DNA of 64,000 nucleotides from Bacteroidales bacterium (GTDB taxonomy: Bacteria > Bacteroidota > Bacteroidia > Bacteroidales > UBA1556), in contig JAMOQI010000005.1 in NCBI GenBank assembly GCA_027064095.1, positions 1 to 64,000 of the forward strand, read 5' to 3'. Both the position numbers and the translations under genes were made by a program. Shown piece by piece: positions 38,946-49,272 of the stretch. Below the pieces are notes generated by a model. It ran no database searches and was not told the DNA's origin. It was given only the letters and a program-made list of their open reading frames with translations. The first letter of the stretch is position 1; each line of letters opens with the position of its first letter.

Positions 38946-39079
38946 CAGCGGGTTATAAATAATGAATAAATAACTTCCATTATTATTAACATATACTAAA
39001 GTATCCTATGTAAAGTAATTCTTTCTTTACATGTTTCCAAATTGAAATATTAAAATATAGAAACGAAATACAATAATAA

Positions 39080-40789
39080 ATGTATGAATTAGAAGAATTG
39101 AAGGGCAAAAAGCTACCTGAACTGAAAGAGATTGCTATTGACCTCAATATGAAACGTATAACAAATGTACGTAAAGAAGAACTTATCCTTAAGATTTTAG
39201 ATTATCAAGCAGCAAATCCCTCTCCCGCTGTAAAGGATCAAGAACAAAAAGAAACAAAAAGACAAAGGAGAAGAAGAGTACCTGTTCCTGCTGCCAAATA
39301 CAAACCCGGTGAAGAAAAAGTTATCAAATCGGATATCAAGCATGATACAGATAAAAAAGACTTTTCAAAAGAAAGCTCAACCCCTAAAGTAGAAAATAAA
39401 TCAAATGATTTATTTAGTCAGCAAGCTGATAAATTTACTAATGTTAATGACACAAGGGAATCTAATAAAGAGAAAATTCCTTTCGAAAGAAAAGAACGCA
39501 CACCATTTGAGAGAAAAGAGAAAAAGCCTTTTGAAAGAAAAGAACGTTCTAATTTTGAAAGAAAAGATAGAAATTACGATAATAACAAATCTTCAGAAAA
39601 ATATTCTAAACCGGAAAAAACTAAGCAAGAATTTACTCCAAAGAAAAAGGAATCTTCTTATCTTAATGAATATGAAGGCATTAGTTCTAGTCATGGCGTT
39701 TTAGAAATAATGCCTGATGGATATGGTTTTCTAAGATCTTCAGATTATAACTATCTTAATTCACCAGATGATATTTATGTATCTCAATCTCAAATTAAAC
39801 TTTTCGGATTAAAAACAGGTGACACTATAAAAGGTACTATTCGTCCTCCAAAGGAAGATGAAAAATATTTTCCTCTAATTAAAATAGAGAAAATAAATGG
39901 TTTAGACCCTGAACAAATCAGAGATCGTATTCCATTTGACTTTTTAACACCACTTTTTCCAAAGAGTAAATTTAAATTAACAGGGCATCCAAAAGAAAGC
40001 ATCTCCACTAGATTAATAGATTTATTTGCTCCAATAGGAAAAGGACAAAGAGGACTTATAGTAGCGCAGCCAAAAACTGGTAAAACTGTTCTACTCAAAG
40101 AAGTTGCTAATGCAATTGCATATAATCATCCTGAGGTATACTTAATAATATTGCTAATTGACGAACGTCCCGAGGAAGTTACAGACATGCAACGAAGTGT
40201 AAATGCTGAAGTTATAGCATCTACATTTGACGAACCTGCCGATAGACATGTAAAAATTGCAAATTTAGTCTTAGAAAAAGCAAAACGCCTTACTGAAAGT
40301 GGACATGATGTTGTTATCTTATTAGATTCAATAACACGTTTGGCGAGAGCATATAATACTGTTGCTCCTGCTTCTGGAAAAGTACTTTCTGGTGGTGTTG
40401 AAGCTAATGCTCTTCAAAAGCCTAAACGCTTCTTTGGAGCTGCAAGACAAATTGAAGACGGCGGTTCTCTAACTATTATTGCTACAGCACTTACCGAAAC
40501 AGGTTCTAAGATGGATGAAGTTATCTTTGAAGAGTTTAAAGGTACTGGTAATATGGAACTTCAATTAGACAGAAAACTTTCTAACAAAAGAATTTATCCT
40601 GCTATTGATATAGTAGCATCTTCAACTCGTAGAGATGACTTATTATTAGACAAAGATTCACTTCAAAGATTGTGGATATTAAGAAACCACCTTGCTGATA
40701 TGAATCCAATAGAAGCAATGGAATTCTTAAGAGATAAGATAAAATACACATCTTCAAATGAAGAATTTTTAACTTCTATGAATGGATAA
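39080..40789 (+). CDS. rho: Transcription termination factor Rho
   Basis: The 569-residue protein is longer than E. coli Rho (419) because of a basic, low-complexity insertion between the N-terminal helix bundle ([35 protein letters not shown]) and the RNA-binding cold-shock domain ([15 protein letters not shown], about 207-280). The insertion contains four 8-residue PFERKER-type repeats (134-165). The ATPase domain has Walker [14 protein letters not shown] (about 330), Walker [17 protein letters not shown] and the Q-loop [11 protein letters not shown]. Basic repeat-rich insertions are common in Bacteroidota Rho and bind RNA or promote condensation. It is followed by a strong terminator. Confidence 0.97.
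   Translation: MYELEELKGKKLPELKEIAIDLNMKRITNVRKEELILKILDYQAANPSPAVKDQEQKETKRQRRRRVPVPAAKYKPGEEKVIKSDIKHDTDKKDFSKESSTPKVENKSNDLFSQQADKFTNVNDTRESNKEKIPFERKERTPFERKEKKPFERKERSNFERKDRNYDNNKSSEKYSKPEKTKQEFTPKKKESSYLNEYEGISSSHGVLEIMPDGYGFLRSSDYNYLNSPDDIYVSQSQIKLFGLKTGDTIKGTIRPPKEDEKYFPLIKIEKINGLDPEQIRDRIPFDFLTPLFPKSKFKLTGHPKESISTRLIDLFAPIGKGQRGLIVAQPKTGKTVLLKEVANAIAYNHPEVYLIILLIDERPEEVTDMQRSVNAEVIASTFDEPADRHVKIANLVLEKAKRLTESGHDVVILLDSITRLARAYNTVAPASGKVLSGGVEANALQKPKRFFGAARQIEDGGSLTIIATALTETGSKMDEVIFEEFKGTGNMELQLDRKLSNKRIYPAIDIVASSTRRDDLLLDKDSLQRLWILRNHLADMNPIEAMEFLRDKIKYTSSNEEFLTSMNG
39479..39574 (+). repeat. 24-bp coding repeats in rho (8-residue PFERKER unit)
   Basis: Four consecutive 8-residue units, [24 protein letters not shown] and NFERKDRN, are encoded by imperfect 24-bp repeats. 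They form part of the disordered basic insertion of Rho. Confidence 0.85.
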
Positions 40790-40821
40790 ATCTTATTCAT
40801 AAAAGTGATTAAAATTATTAT

Positions 40822-40862
40822 AAAAAAATGCCGAGCCAAATAATGGTCTCGGCATTTTTTAT
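40822..40862 (+). terminator. Intrinsic terminator after rho
   Basis: ATGCCGAG (40828-40835) pairs with CTCGGCAT (40848-40855), followed by TTTTTT. A-rich sequence on the other side makes it potentially bidirectional. Confidence 0.9.
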
Positions 40863-40870
40863 TATCTTTG
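40863..40870 (+). promoter_or_regulatory. Candidate -7 box (TATCTTTG) for bcp
   Basis: TATCTTTG lies directly after the rho terminator and 44 bp before the bcp ATG. Confidence 0.55.
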
Positions 40871-40914
40871 TGTTCCATTATTAACCTCAAATTAGAACAA
40901 CTAATCATATAAAT

Positions 40915-41373
40915 ATGACACATTTAAAAGTAGGTGATATTGCTCCGGAATTCGAAGCAGTTGACGAGCAAGGAAATACTATTAAATTATCTGATTATAG
41001 AGGAAAGAAATTAATACTTTTTACATATCCAAAGGCTATGACACCAGGTTGTACTGCAGAAGCATGTAACTTAAGTGACAATTATAAATTACTGACAAAC
41101 AAAGGTTTTGCAATCTTAGGATTAAGTGCTGATGACACGAAAAAACAAATTCGTTTTAAAGAAAAGTACAACTTCCCCTACCCACTAATTCCTGATACAG
41201 AAAAAATAATTCTTAATCTTTATGGAGCCTGGGGATTGAAAAAAATGTATGGTAGAGAATATGAAGGAATTTATAGAATTACGTTTATCATTGACCAAGA
41301 AGGTAAAATTGAAAAGATTTTCGAAAAGGTAAAAACCAAAGAACATGCTGCTCAAATTTTAGCAGAATATTAA
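40915..41373 (+). CDS. bcp: Bcp-type thiol peroxidase (peroxiredoxin)
   Basis: The 152-residue peroxiredoxin has the peroxidatic cysteine in [16 protein letters not shown] (Cys46) and a second Cys five residues later, the typical Bcp/PrxQ arrangement. The core [34 protein letters not shown] and [16 protein letters not shown] fit the family. It reduces hydrogen peroxide and alkyl hydroperoxides with thioredoxin as donor. It precedes recA by 32 bp and may share its transcript, giving a stress-response pair. Confidence 0.93.
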   Translation: MTHLKVGDIAPEFEAVDEQGNTIKLSDYRGKKLILFTYPKAMTPGCTAEACNLSDNYKLLTNKGFAILGLSADDTKKQIRFKEKYNFPYPLIPDTEKIILNLYGAWGLKKMYGREYEGIYRITFIIDQEGKIEKIFEKVKTKEHAAQILAEY

Positions 41374-41405
41374 AATCAAATTATAAATATTTTAACATAA
41401 ATAAT

Positions 41406-42407
41406 ATGGCAAAGGATGCAAAAGCTGAAAAATTAAAAGCACTTCAGCTAACTTTAGATAAAATTGATAAAAACTATGGCAAAGGAAGCGTAATGCGTCT
41501 TGGTGATAATGCTGTTATAGACATCGACTATATTCCTACAGGAAGTATTGGATTAGACATAGCTTTAGGTGTAGGTGGCTTACCAAGAGGACGAATCATT
41601 GAAGTATACGGCCCCGAGTCATCAGGTAAAACTACATTGGCTATTCATGCTATTGCTGAAGCACAAAAATTAGGAGGTATTGCTGCATTTATTGATGCAG
41701 AACACGCCTTTGACCGTTTTTATGCTGAGAAATTAGGCGTAGATACTGAGAACCTTCTAATTTCTCAACCCGATTATGGTGAACAAGCTTTAGAAATTAC
41801 TGAAAGTTTGATACGTTCCGGAGCAATTGATATCATAGTAATCGACTCTGTGGCAGCTCTTACTCCTAAAAGTGAAATTGAAGGTGAAATGGGTGATTCC
41901 AAAATGGGACTTCAGGCCAGACTTATGTCTCAGGCTCTTCGTAAACTGACAGGAACAATTAATAAAACAGGTGCTACTTGTATCTTTATTAACCAATTAC
42001 GTGAAAAAATTGGTGTAATGTTTGGAAATCCGGAAACTACAACTGGTGGTAATGCTCTTAAATTTTACTCAAGTATTAGAATTGATATCCGTCGTTCTAC
42101 TCAAATTAAAGATGTTGATAAAGTTTTAGGAAATAGAGTAAAAATTAAAGTTGTTAAAAATAAAATTGCTCCTCCTTTCCGTACTGCTGAGCTTGATATT
42201 ATTTACGGTGAAGGCTTCTCTAAAGTTGGTGAACTCGTTGACCTTGGTGTTAATTACAATATCGTCAAGAAAAGTGGATCATGGTTCTCTTATGGTGAAA
42301 CTAAATTAGGCCAAGGTAGAGAATCCGTAAAACAACTTTTAAGAGATAATCCTGAACTTGCAGAAGAAATTGAAATCAAAATCAAAGACGCTGTAAAAGA
42401 ATTATAG
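41406..42407 (+). CDS. recA: Recombinase RecA
   Basis: The 333-residue protein is full length apart from a short acidic tail. Walker A is [14 protein letters not shown], the catalytic region FIDAEHAFD, Walker [12 protein letters not shown], the L1 loop [23 protein letters not shown] and L2 [30 protein letters not shown]. It polymerises on single-stranded DNA for recombinational repair. I saw no SOS-box sequence upstream. It is probably transcribed from the bcp promoter and ends at a long-stem terminator. Confidence 0.98.
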   Translation: MAKDAKAEKLKALQLTLDKIDKNYGKGSVMRLGDNAVIDIDYIPTGSIGLDIALGVGGLPRGRIIEVYGPESSGKTTLAIHAIAEAQKLGGIAAFIDAEHAFDRFYAEKLGVDTENLLISQPDYGEQALEITESLIRSGAIDIIVIDSVAALTPKSEIEGEMGDSKMGLQARLMSQALRKLTGTINKTGATCIFINQLREKIGVMFGNPETTTGGNALKFYSSIRIDIRRSTQIKDVDKVLGNRVKIKVVKNKIAPPFRTAELDIIYGEGFSKVGELVDLGVNYNIVKKSGSWFSYGETKLGQGRESVKQLLRDNPELAEEIEIKIKDAVKEL

Positions 42408-42416
42408 GTGTTTTAT

Positions 42417-42487
42417 AAAACTGAATGCATATATTAGAATTTATGGAATTAAACTCTATTATTAATGTATTCAGTTTTGTATTTTTT
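42417..42487 (+). terminator. Candidate terminator after recA
   Basis: AAAACTGAAT (42417-42426) is the exact inverse complement of ATTCAGTTTT (42469-42478), followed by GTATTTTTT. The 42-nt loop is long, so efficiency is uncertain. Confidence 0.55.
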
Positions 42488-42509
42488 AATAATATTCTAA
42501 TTTATTAAT

Positions 42510-43517
42510 ATGCGATTATTATTTAGTAGTTTTATCCTAATTAGCTTGGTTGTTATTTCTTCTTGTGGAAATAGTAATGTGAAAAAAACAAAAGCTCCTA
42601 TCAATAAAATTGAAGAACTTTCAAAAAATATTCAATCAAATCCTAATAAGCTAGAGTTATATATCGAAAGAGCAAACTTATATATACAAAAAAATAACAT
42701 CAATAATGCAATTATTGATTATCAGAAAGCAATAAGTATTGCTCCTGACAGTATTACATACTATATGAAAATTGCAGATTTATTTTTGCAACAAGGACAG
42801 ATAAAAAACACTCTAGATATTCTTAATAAAGTTACTAAAGTAAACCCTAACTACACTCAAGCATGGATAAAAATAGGAGAAATTCACCTTATGTTTAAGA
42901 AATATCCTGAGGTATTTAAATATGCTAATAAAGCTTTAGAAATTGATCCTTATAATGATAAGGCTTTTTTCTTAAAGGCATATGCTTATAAAGAAAATGC
43001 CGATACAAATAAAGCAATTGATAATTTTCAACAATGTTTAAAATTCAATCCCAACAATTACGAAGCTAATGTGGAACTTGGAATTCTATTTATGGGTTTG
43101 AAAAACAAACTTGCTATCAACTATTTTGAAAATGCTATTTCACTTGATAGCAGTAAAATACTGGCATACTATGATTTGGGACTATTTTACCAAGATAATG
43201 ATATGCTCAATGAGGCAATGGCAACCTATAAAAAACTAAATAAAATTGACCCTTCATTTCCAAATAGCTATTATAATATTGGATATATCTATCTGCAAAT
43301 ACTTAATATCTCTGAAGAATCAATTCCTTATTTTACAAAAGCAATAGAAGTCAAACCTGACTATTATCAAGCTTATTTTAATTTAGGACTTGCTCATGAA
43401 AAACTTGGTGATATATTAAATGCAGAAAAAAACTATAAAGAAGCATTGCGAATAAATCCAAATTATAATCATGCTATAACAGCATTAAATAGAGTTCAGG
43501 AAATAATCAATAAATAA
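42510..43517 (+). CDS. TPR lipoprotein
   Basis: The 335-residue product has a lipoprotein signal (LISLVVISSCGNSN, cysteine about residue 20). Eight or so TPR units fill the rest, for example AWIKIGEIHLMFKKYPEVFKYANKALEIDP and AYFNLGLAHEKLGDILNAEKNYKEALRINP. Such proteins are periplasmic scaffolds in Bacteroidota. It lies 19 bp upstream of a second S9 peptidase lipoprotein gene and is probably co-transcribed with it. The specific partner is unknown. Confidence 0.82.
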   Translation: MRLLFSSFILISLVVISSCGNSNVKKTKAPINKIEELSKNIQSNPNKLELYIERANLYIQKNNINNAIIDYQKAISIAPDSITYYMKIADLFLQQGQIKNTLDILNKVTKVNPNYTQAWIKIGEIHLMFKKYPEVFKYANKALEIDPYNDKAFFLKAYAYKENADTNKAIDNFQQCLKFNPNNYEANVELGILFMGLKNKLAINYFENAISLDSSKILAYYDLGLFYQDNDMLNEAMATYKKLNKIDPSFPNSYYNIGYIYLQILNISEESIPYFTKAIEVKPDYYQAYFNLGLAHEKLGDILNAEKNYKEALRINPNYNHAITALNRVQEIINK

Positions 43518-43536
43518 ACCCAAAATATATAACATT

Positions 43537-45645
43537 ATGAAAACTAGTATATTTTCATTTCTAATCTTAGCAATAGTATTATTTTCATGCGACAATATTA
43601 CTACTGAAAAGAAAGATGCAAATTTCCAACAGAAAACAACAACAGACGAAACATCAATTGATAAAATCACTTCTGATGGTATAATGACACCGGAAGTATT
43701 ATGGTCTTTAGGAAGAGTTTCCGATATTCAAATTTCACCAGATGGTAGCAAGATTTTATTTGGAATAAGCAAATATAGCGTTAAAGAAAACAAAGGTGAT
43801 AGAAATCTTTACATAATGGATATTGACGGAACCAACCTTAAACAGATTACTAATTTCAAAGGTAGTGAATATAACGGAGTATGGCGCCCTGACGGTAAGA
43901 TGATTGGTTTTTTATCTCATAAAAGCGGAAGTACTCAAATATGGGAAATGAATATTGATGGTAGTAATTTAAAACAGTCAAGTAATATTAAAGGTGGTAT
44001 TACAGCTTTCAAATACAGTCCTAAAGGAGATAAAATTCTTTATACTGCTGATGTAAAAGTTGACAATAATATCCATGATATTTACCCTGATTTACCAAAA
44101 GCAAATGCAAAAATTTATGACGAACTCATGTATCGACATTGGGATCATTGGGCAGATGAGTTTTACAGTCATGTATTTGTAACAGACTACAAAAATGGAA
44201 GCATAAGCAATGGTAATGACTTAATGAAAGGAGAACGCTATAATGCGCCACGTGAACCTTTTAATGGAATGGAAGATATCAATTGGAGCCCTGATGGTAG
44301 TAAAGTTTCTATCAGTTATAAAAGACTTACGGGTAAAAATTATGCACTAAGTACAAATTCTGAGGTATATATTTATAATCTTGAAAATGGTAGCAATCAA
44401 TGCATTACAAAGGATGGCTTTGAGGGCTATGATGATGGCGCTACGTGGTCTCCTAATGGAAAAATGATTGCGTGGAGCAGTATGGCAACACCAGGCTTTG
44501 AATCTGATAAAAATAGAATTATGATTCATAATTTTGAAACAGGAGAAACAATAGATTACAGTAAAGGCTTTGATCAAAGTTCTAGTAGTTTTGTTTTTAG
44601 TGCTGATTCTAAAACACTATATTTTATTTCAGGAATTGAAGCTACATATCAAATATACTCTCTTGATATTGCCAGTAAATCTATCAAACAAATCACTAAA
44701 GGAGATCATAATTATAACTCAGTAGCAGTAGCAGGAAATAAGTTGATTGGCACAAAAATGAGCATGATATATCCTACTGAGATTTATTCTATTGATAATA
44801 ATGGTAATGAAAAACAGATTAGCTTTATAAATAAAGAAATTCTTGATAAAATAACACCAGCGAAATTTGAAAAACGCTGGGTGGCAACCACTGATGGAAA
44901 GAAGGAATTGGTATGGGTTATATTCCCTCCTAACTTCGATAAAACTAAAAAATACCCTACTTTATTATACTGTCAAGGAGGACCACAATCGGCAGTAAGT
45001 CAATTTTTTAGTTATCGATGGAATTTCCAAATAATGGCTTCAAATGGTTATATTGTAGTAGCTCCAAACCGAAGAGGTTTACCTACTTTTGGACAAGAAT
45101 GGAATGATCAGATAAGCGGTGACTACGGTGGACAAAATATGGATGATTACCTTTCTGCAATCGATGCTGTTGCCAAAGAAGATTATGTAGATAATAATAA
45201 TCTTGGAGCTATAGGCGCCAGCTATGGCGGATATAGTATTTATTGGTTGGCAGGACATCACGAAGGTAGATTTAAAGCTCTAATTTCGCATTGCGGAATT
45301 TACGATTTACCAAGTATGTATACTAGTACTGAAGAAACATTCTTTGTTCATCATGATTTAGGAGGTGCTGTTTGGGATAAACCACAGCCAAAAAGTTATA
45401 CAGAATTCAATCCTGCTAATTTTATTGGAAATTGGGACACACCTATCCTAGTAATTACCGGTGGCAATGATTTCAGAATTCCTTATACTCAATCTATGCA
45501 AGCATTTAATGCTGCTCAACTTCATGATATTCCAAGTAGATTCTTATTCTTCCCTAATGAATCACATTTTGTAGTTCAACCTCAAAATTCTATTCTATGG
45601 CAAAGAGAATTTAAAGGATTTCTTGATAAATATCTTAAAAATTAA
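43537..45645 (+). CDS. S9 family peptidase, lipoprotein-anchored
   Basis: The 702-residue product has a lipobox (IVLFSCDN). A seven-bladed-type propeller (about 45-430) with DGSKILFGISKYSVKENKGDRNLYIMDIDGT, RPDGKMIGFLSHKSGSTQIW and SPDGSKVSISYK blocks is followed by the catalytic domain (about 450-702). The nucleophile is in GASYGGYSIYW (Ser562), the acid in TGGNDFRIPY and the histidine in NESHFVVQPQN. This is the acylaminoacyl/dipeptidyl peptidase type acting on periplasmic peptides. A 13-bp perfect stem follows the gene. It is distinct from the 935-residue S9 peptidase at 8779. Confidence 0.92.
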   Translation: MKTSIFSFLILAIVLFSCDNITTEKKDANFQQKTTTDETSIDKITSDGIMTPEVLWSLGRVSDIQISPDGSKILFGISKYSVKENKGDRNLYIMDIDGTNLKQITNFKGSEYNGVWRPDGKMIGFLSHKSGSTQIWEMNIDGSNLKQSSNIKGGITAFKYSPKGDKILYTADVKVDNNIHDIYPDLPKANAKIYDELMYRHWDHWADEFYSHVFVTDYKNGSISNGNDLMKGERYNAPREPFNGMEDINWSPDGSKVSISYKRLTGKNYALSTNSEVYIYNLENGSNQCITKDGFEGYDDGATWSPNGKMIAWSSMATPGFESDKNRIMIHNFETGETIDYSKGFDQSSSSFVFSADSKTLYFISGIEATYQIYSLDIASKSIKQITKGDHNYNSVAVAGNKLIGTKMSMIYPTEIYSIDNNGNEKQISFINKEILDKITPAKFEKRWVATTDGKKELVWVIFPPNFDKTKKYPTLLYCQGGPQSAVSQFFSYRWNFQIMASNGYIVVAPNRRGLPTFGQEWNDQISGDYGGQNMDDYLSAIDAVAKEDYVDNNNLGAIGASYGGYSIYWLAGHHEGRFKALISHCGIYDLPSMYTSTEETFFVHHDLGGAVWDKPQPKSYTEFNPANFIGNWDTPILVITGGNDFRIPYTQSMQAFNAAQLHDIPSRFLFFPNESHFVVQPQNSILWQREFKGFLDKYLKN

Positions 45646-45689
45646 ATAATTAATAAGTTTTATTAAAAAGATAATTTTAGATGAGATTT

Positions 45690-45722
45690 ATTTGCCACTT
45701 TCTTAAAATGAAAGTGGCAAAT
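45690..45722 (+). terminator. Perfect 13-bp stem after the S9 peptidase gene
   Basis: ATTTGCCACTTTC (45690-45702) pairs exactly with GAAAGTGGCAAAT (45710-45722) over a 7-nt loop. There is no strong T-run, so it may act as a weak terminator or mRNA-stabilising hairpin. Confidence 0.65.
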
Positions 45723-45767
45723 TACATTACCAAAGTTTATTAAATATGTAAATCAAAGTAATTATTA

Positions 45768-47066
45768 ATGGATTATATTATAGGAATATTTTTTCTGTTA
45801 GCAGCAATATTTGCTATTTATAAAATTAAAATGTTTGGAACTAAAGGAATATCTAAACAATGGTTTATAATTGCTTTTGCTGTCAAAGTGATTTTAGCAG
45901 CTATAATGTTTTCTATGTATTCAAGAAATATTGAAGTACGGAAGAACGCCGATATTTTTAGGTATTACAAAGACTCAAAAGTAATTTCAAATACATTAAA
46001 ATCTAATCCTGCCAATTACTTTAAACTAATGTTGGGATATGACAACCAAAACTCAGACCTTTTACCTTATTATAAGTCAATGAATAATTGGGAATACAGT
46101 AATAACAATCAATTATTCTCGAATAACAGACTTATAATAAGATTTTTAGCATTTATTAATATATTTACTTTTGGTAGTTATTTTGCTGACATTGTTATTG
46201 CCATTTTTCTATCATTTATGGGCTTATTTTGGATATTTAGATTTTATAATTACCATATTGATAATAGAAAATGGATAATCTTTGCCATTGTATTTTTCTT
46301 TCCATCAATAGCTTTTTGGAGTTCTGGAATTCTAAAAGAAAGTTTATTATTTTTCGCCTTAGGCTTACTACTAAATTGCGGTAATTATGCTTTAAAAAAA
46401 CAAAAACCAATTTTGCGAACTATAATAGTTTTTATTGCATTATCAATTATTTTCAATATAAAAGCTTTTGTGTTTTTTATTTTACTACCTCCATTAATAG
46501 CATATTTATGGAACAAATTTAAACCCGGTAGAAGAACTATTATTCCATATTTTATCCTTAGTTTTATAGCATTTAGTTTTGCCAGTGAATCTAGCAAGAT
46601 AATAGATACAGGAGTATTTGACTTGCTGATAAATAAACAATTAGACTTTACTGAAGTAGCAATAAACACCAAAGCTAATAGCCTTATTAGTCCAATTTTA
46701 TTTAATGTTACTCCCCTTTCGGTTGTCCTAAATTCGCCTATAGCACTAATAAATACACTCTTTAGACCAATGTTGTGGGAGACTACAAACTTACAAATGA
46801 CAGCAGCTGCAATGGAAAATTTACTTCTTTTAATACTAATTTTTCTTATCGTGATATTTCCAAGTAAGAATGTCAATAATAAAAATCTATTTTGGTTTGG
46901 TTTAGTTTTTTCATTGAGTTATATGGTAATTATTGGATTAAGTACACCAGTATTAGGGGCATTATCAAGATATCGAGTTCCAGCTTTATTATTTTTGTTA
47001 TTGTCCTTGGTACAACTTATTGAAATTGATAGGATTGTAGAATTATTCAAAAAGAATACTAAATAA
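45768..47066 (+). CDS. Polytopic membrane protein, EpsG/polysaccharide-polymerase-like
   Basis: The 432-residue protein has about ten membrane helices. A large soluble-looking loop sits after helix 2 (about 60-120, with ADIFRYYKDS), followed by WSSGILKESLLFFALGLLLNCGNYALKK and a C-terminal cluster of helices (MVIIGLSTPVLGALSRYRVPALLFLLLSLVQLIEI). This layout and the phrases resemble EpsG and Wzy-like proteins and membrane glycosyltransferases, but no diagnostic motif identifies it. It is followed 6 bp later by the DUF5715 gene, so the two probably form one unit. Confidence 0.6.
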   Translation: MDYIIGIFFLLAAIFAIYKIKMFGTKGISKQWFIIAFAVKVILAAIMFSMYSRNIEVRKNADIFRYYKDSKVISNTLKSNPANYFKLMLGYDNQNSDLLPYYKSMNNWEYSNNNQLFSNNRLIIRFLAFINIFTFGSYFADIVIAIFLSFMGLFWIFRFYNYHIDNRKWIIFAIVFFFPSIAFWSSGILKESLLFFALGLLLNCGNYALKKQKPILRTIIVFIALSIIFNIKAFVFFILLPPLIAYLWNKFKPGRRTIIPYFILSFIAFSFASESSKIIDTGVFDLLINKQLDFTEVAINTKANSLISPILFNVTPLSVVLNSPIALINTLFRPMLWETTNLQMTAAAMENLLLLILIFLIVIFPSKNVNNKNLFWFGLVFSLSYMVIIGLSTPVLGALSRYRVPALLFLLLSLVQLIEIDRIVELFKKNTK

Positions 47067-47072
47067 TTAATA

Positions 47073-47747
47073 ATGGTAAATAAACTAAAAAAGATATACA
47101 TATTCTCATTTATCGCTATACTGGTTTTATTGACACTTTTATACTTTAACAAATCTAAGCACAAACAAGATTCAATATTTTCCAATATACAATTAAATGA
47201 AGAACCAATACTTCCCAAAGGAAAATACTCTCCAAAACTAAAGCTCAGAAAGAATAGTTATAGATTGCACCGCAAAGTAGCTAAAAGAAAAGGTACAGAT
47301 GTAATTAATAGTTTTGATGAACTTACGCAATATATTAACAATGGTGAATTGATTAAGATAGAGAACAAACAAGGCTACGTAATACACAAATTGACCCATA
47401 GTAAGCCCTATTTAACCAAGAATTCGGCAAAGATATTAGAACAAATAGGACAACAATTTTATGCAGACACAGATGGTAAATCATATTTTACCGTAACCTC
47501 TCTTACAAGATCAAGTGGATCACAAAAAAAATTAAATAAGAGTAACATTAACGCTACAAAAGGTATAAGCACTCATTGCTATGGAGTTTCGTTTGATATT
47601 TCTTATATGCGCTTTAATGGAAAAAAAGAATGGAATGATCCGTTAAAAGTGAAGCTAGAATTAATACTTGCACAGTTACAGAAAGAAGGTAAAATTTATG
47701 TTCTCAGAGAGAAACAATCTGCTTGTTACCACATTACAGCAAGATAA
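47073..47747 (+). CDS. DUF5715 protein with M15 peptidase-like motif
   Basis: The 224-residue protein has an N-terminal membrane anchor (IYIFSFIAILVLLTLLYF). Its C-terminal domain contains TSLTRSSGSQKKL, then GISTHCYGVSFDISYM and finally ACYHITAR. The pattern S-x-H-x-x-G-x-x-x-D and a final His match the zinc ligands of M15/VanY-type D,D-carboxypeptidases, so a peptidoglycan hydrolase role is plausible but inferred. The family name DUF5715 comes from recognition of this pattern. It converges on a terminator shared with the downstream TPR gene. Confidence 0.7.
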   Translation: MVNKLKKIYIFSFIAILVLLTLLYFNKSKHKQDSIFSNIQLNEEPILPKGKYSPKLKLRKNSYRLHRKVAKRKGTDVINSFDELTQYINNGELIKIENKQGYVIHKLTHSKPYLTKNSAKILEQIGQQFYADTDGKSYFTVTSLTRSSGSQKKLNKSNINATKGISTHCYGVSFDISYMRFNGKKEWNDPLKVKLELILAQLQKEGKIYVLREKQSACYHITAR

Positions 47748-47748
47748 A

Positions 47749-47790
47749 AAAAAGAGGCAATCTATTTTGTGACAGCCTCTTTTAACACTA
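47749..47790. terminator. Bidirectional terminator between convergent genes
   Basis: AAAAGAGGC (47750-47758) pairs with GCCTCTTTT (47775-47783). A-rich and T-rich flanks serve the plus-strand DUF5715 gene and the minus-strand TPR gene. Confidence 0.8.
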
Positions 47791-47806
47791 TAAGAATAAA
47801 ATTGAT

Positions 47807-49174
47807 TTATTTTTTCAATTCAGCATTTATCTTTTTAAGATTCTCTAAATCTTTTGTTTGTTGATAAATACCTCTTAACATAATCATTGTGTTTCTATCA
47901 GTAGAGTCAAGCTTATGACATTTCTCAAGATAAGGCTTTGCTTCCAAAAGTAGATCAGTAGCCTCCTTCATTTTAGCATTATATTCCTTTGAAGCTGACA
48001 ATGGTAAATTATTAGCATCAGTAATCAAGATGGCAGCTTTATTATTAAGCATAGCACCCAAGTTATAAGCAGCATCAAAATAATCAGGCTTAAGCTCTAA
48101 AGCTTTAAGATAAGAAGCTTTACCATTATCAAATGCAATTTTTCTTGCTTCAGGAGTTGACGCAGTGTCATTCACCATTTTATCGTAGTTAGCACCAATA
48201 GCAAATTGTAATTGTGCATTTTTGGGATCTTTAGCAGCTGCTTGTTTCAATATAATTTCAGCTTCTTTAGCATTATCTGATTGTAGGTAAATATTTGCTT
48301 CAGTAAGAAGTAAATTCTGATTTTCAGGGATAATGGATCTACCAACTTTTATAACCTCAAGAGCCTTATCAATGTTATTAGCTCCAATATATAGATAAGC
48401 CAAACTCATATATAAATTAGCATTATCGGTTTTATTATCAACTAATTTAGTATAATACTTTATTGCAGTAGCAGTATCTTTCATTGATTCAGCAGCATAA
48501 CCAGTATACAAAATCAAATTATCATCTTTAGTACCCAATTCATTGTAAATCTTTTCAGCAAATTCAAAGTTATACAAAGCTTTTTCAAGGTCTTTAGCCT
48601 GGAAAAACTCAACACCATTATTATAGAAAAATTTTGCTACTCTATCTAATCCTATTTCTGCATTTTGTGGATTAAGCTCAATCTTGAAAAACTTAGGATC
48701 TAATTTAATAGACTCTTTATAAGAATCATAAGCAACTTCTAATAACTTGCCATCATCTTTAGCTTTAAACCCCTCTTCTCCAGGAAATTCATAATGATCA
48801 ACCTTTCCATTAGACATATAAATAATTAGATCGAAATTATAATACCAACGTTCACCGTTTTCTAATTTTCTATAATTTCTCTTGCTAATTGCCTCACCTA
48901 ATCTCTTTACAACTTCATCACCACTCACACCTTTCTCAATTCCGTCAGTCATATGAGAGAATGTAAATAGCTGAAGATAGATATTACCTCTATAAAACCA
49001 CGTTTTGGCTTCAACTTTAGTGTCTTCATTAAGAATTGCCTTATCAATTTCATCTTTTGCTTTATCAGGCATTCCATTTTTCAAATAACCATAGGCCGAT
49101 GCAACAACATTGCTCTGTGCCATACTTACATTTGCAACAATAGCAAATGTTAACATCAATATTAATTTTCTCAT
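47807..49174 (-). CDS. Exported TPR protein
   Basis: The 455-residue product starts with a signal peptide (RKLILMLTFAIVANVSMAQS). It contains many TPR units, such as AKTWFYRGNIYLQLF, ANLYMSLAYLYIGANNIDKALEVIKVGR and AAYNLGAMLNNKAAI. It probably acts as a periplasmic scaffold. It has its own -7 box at 49233-49240 and a terminator at its 3' end, so it is likely independent of the upstream gyrA. Confidence 0.82.
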   Translation of the reverse strand: MRKLILMLTFAIVANVSMAQSNVVASAYGYLKNGMPDKAKDEIDKAILNEDTKVEAKTWFYRGNIYLQLFTFSHMTDGIEKGVSGDEVVKRLGEAISKRNYRKLENGERWYYNFDLIIYMSNGKVDHYEFPGEEGFKAKDDGKLLEVAYDSYKESIKLDPKFFKIELNPQNAEIGLDRVAKFFYNNGVEFFQAKDLEKALYNFEFAEKIYNELGTKDDNLILYTGYAAESMKDTATAIKYYTKLVDNKTDNANLYMSLAYLYIGANNIDKALEVIKVGRSIIPENQNLLLTEANIYLQSDNAKEAEIILKQAAAKDPKNAQLQFAIGANYDKMVNDTASTPEARKIAFDNGKASYLKALELKPDYFDAAYNLGAMLNNKAAILITDANNLPLSASKEYNAKMKEATDLLLEAKPYLEKCHKLDSTDRNTMIMLRGIYQQTKDLENLKKINAELKK

Positions 49175-49232
49175 CAGTATAAAATTTAGTATTTAATCTT
49201 GTAATAATTATATTAATAAACAAATAATGAGC

Positions 49233-49240
49233 CAAAGATA
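49233..49240 (-). promoter_or_regulatory. Candidate -7 box (TATCTTTG) for the exported TPR gene
   Basis: CAAAGATA on the plus strand reads TATCTTTG on the minus strand, 58 bp upstream of the start at 49174. Confidence 0.5.
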
Positions 49241-49272
49241 CAACAATCATATCTTTAACTCATTATACAAAT

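Larger units (their letters stand above)
38610..39079. other. Intergenic region between the barrel gene and rho
   Basis: About 470 bp without coding sequence. It holds tandem minus-strand boxes CAAATATA at 38654-38661 and 38664-38671 for the barrel gene. The plus-strand TATATTTG at 38938-38945 implies a leader of about 130 nt before rho. A long leader is plausible for rho, which is autoregulated in other bacteria. Confidence 0.5.
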
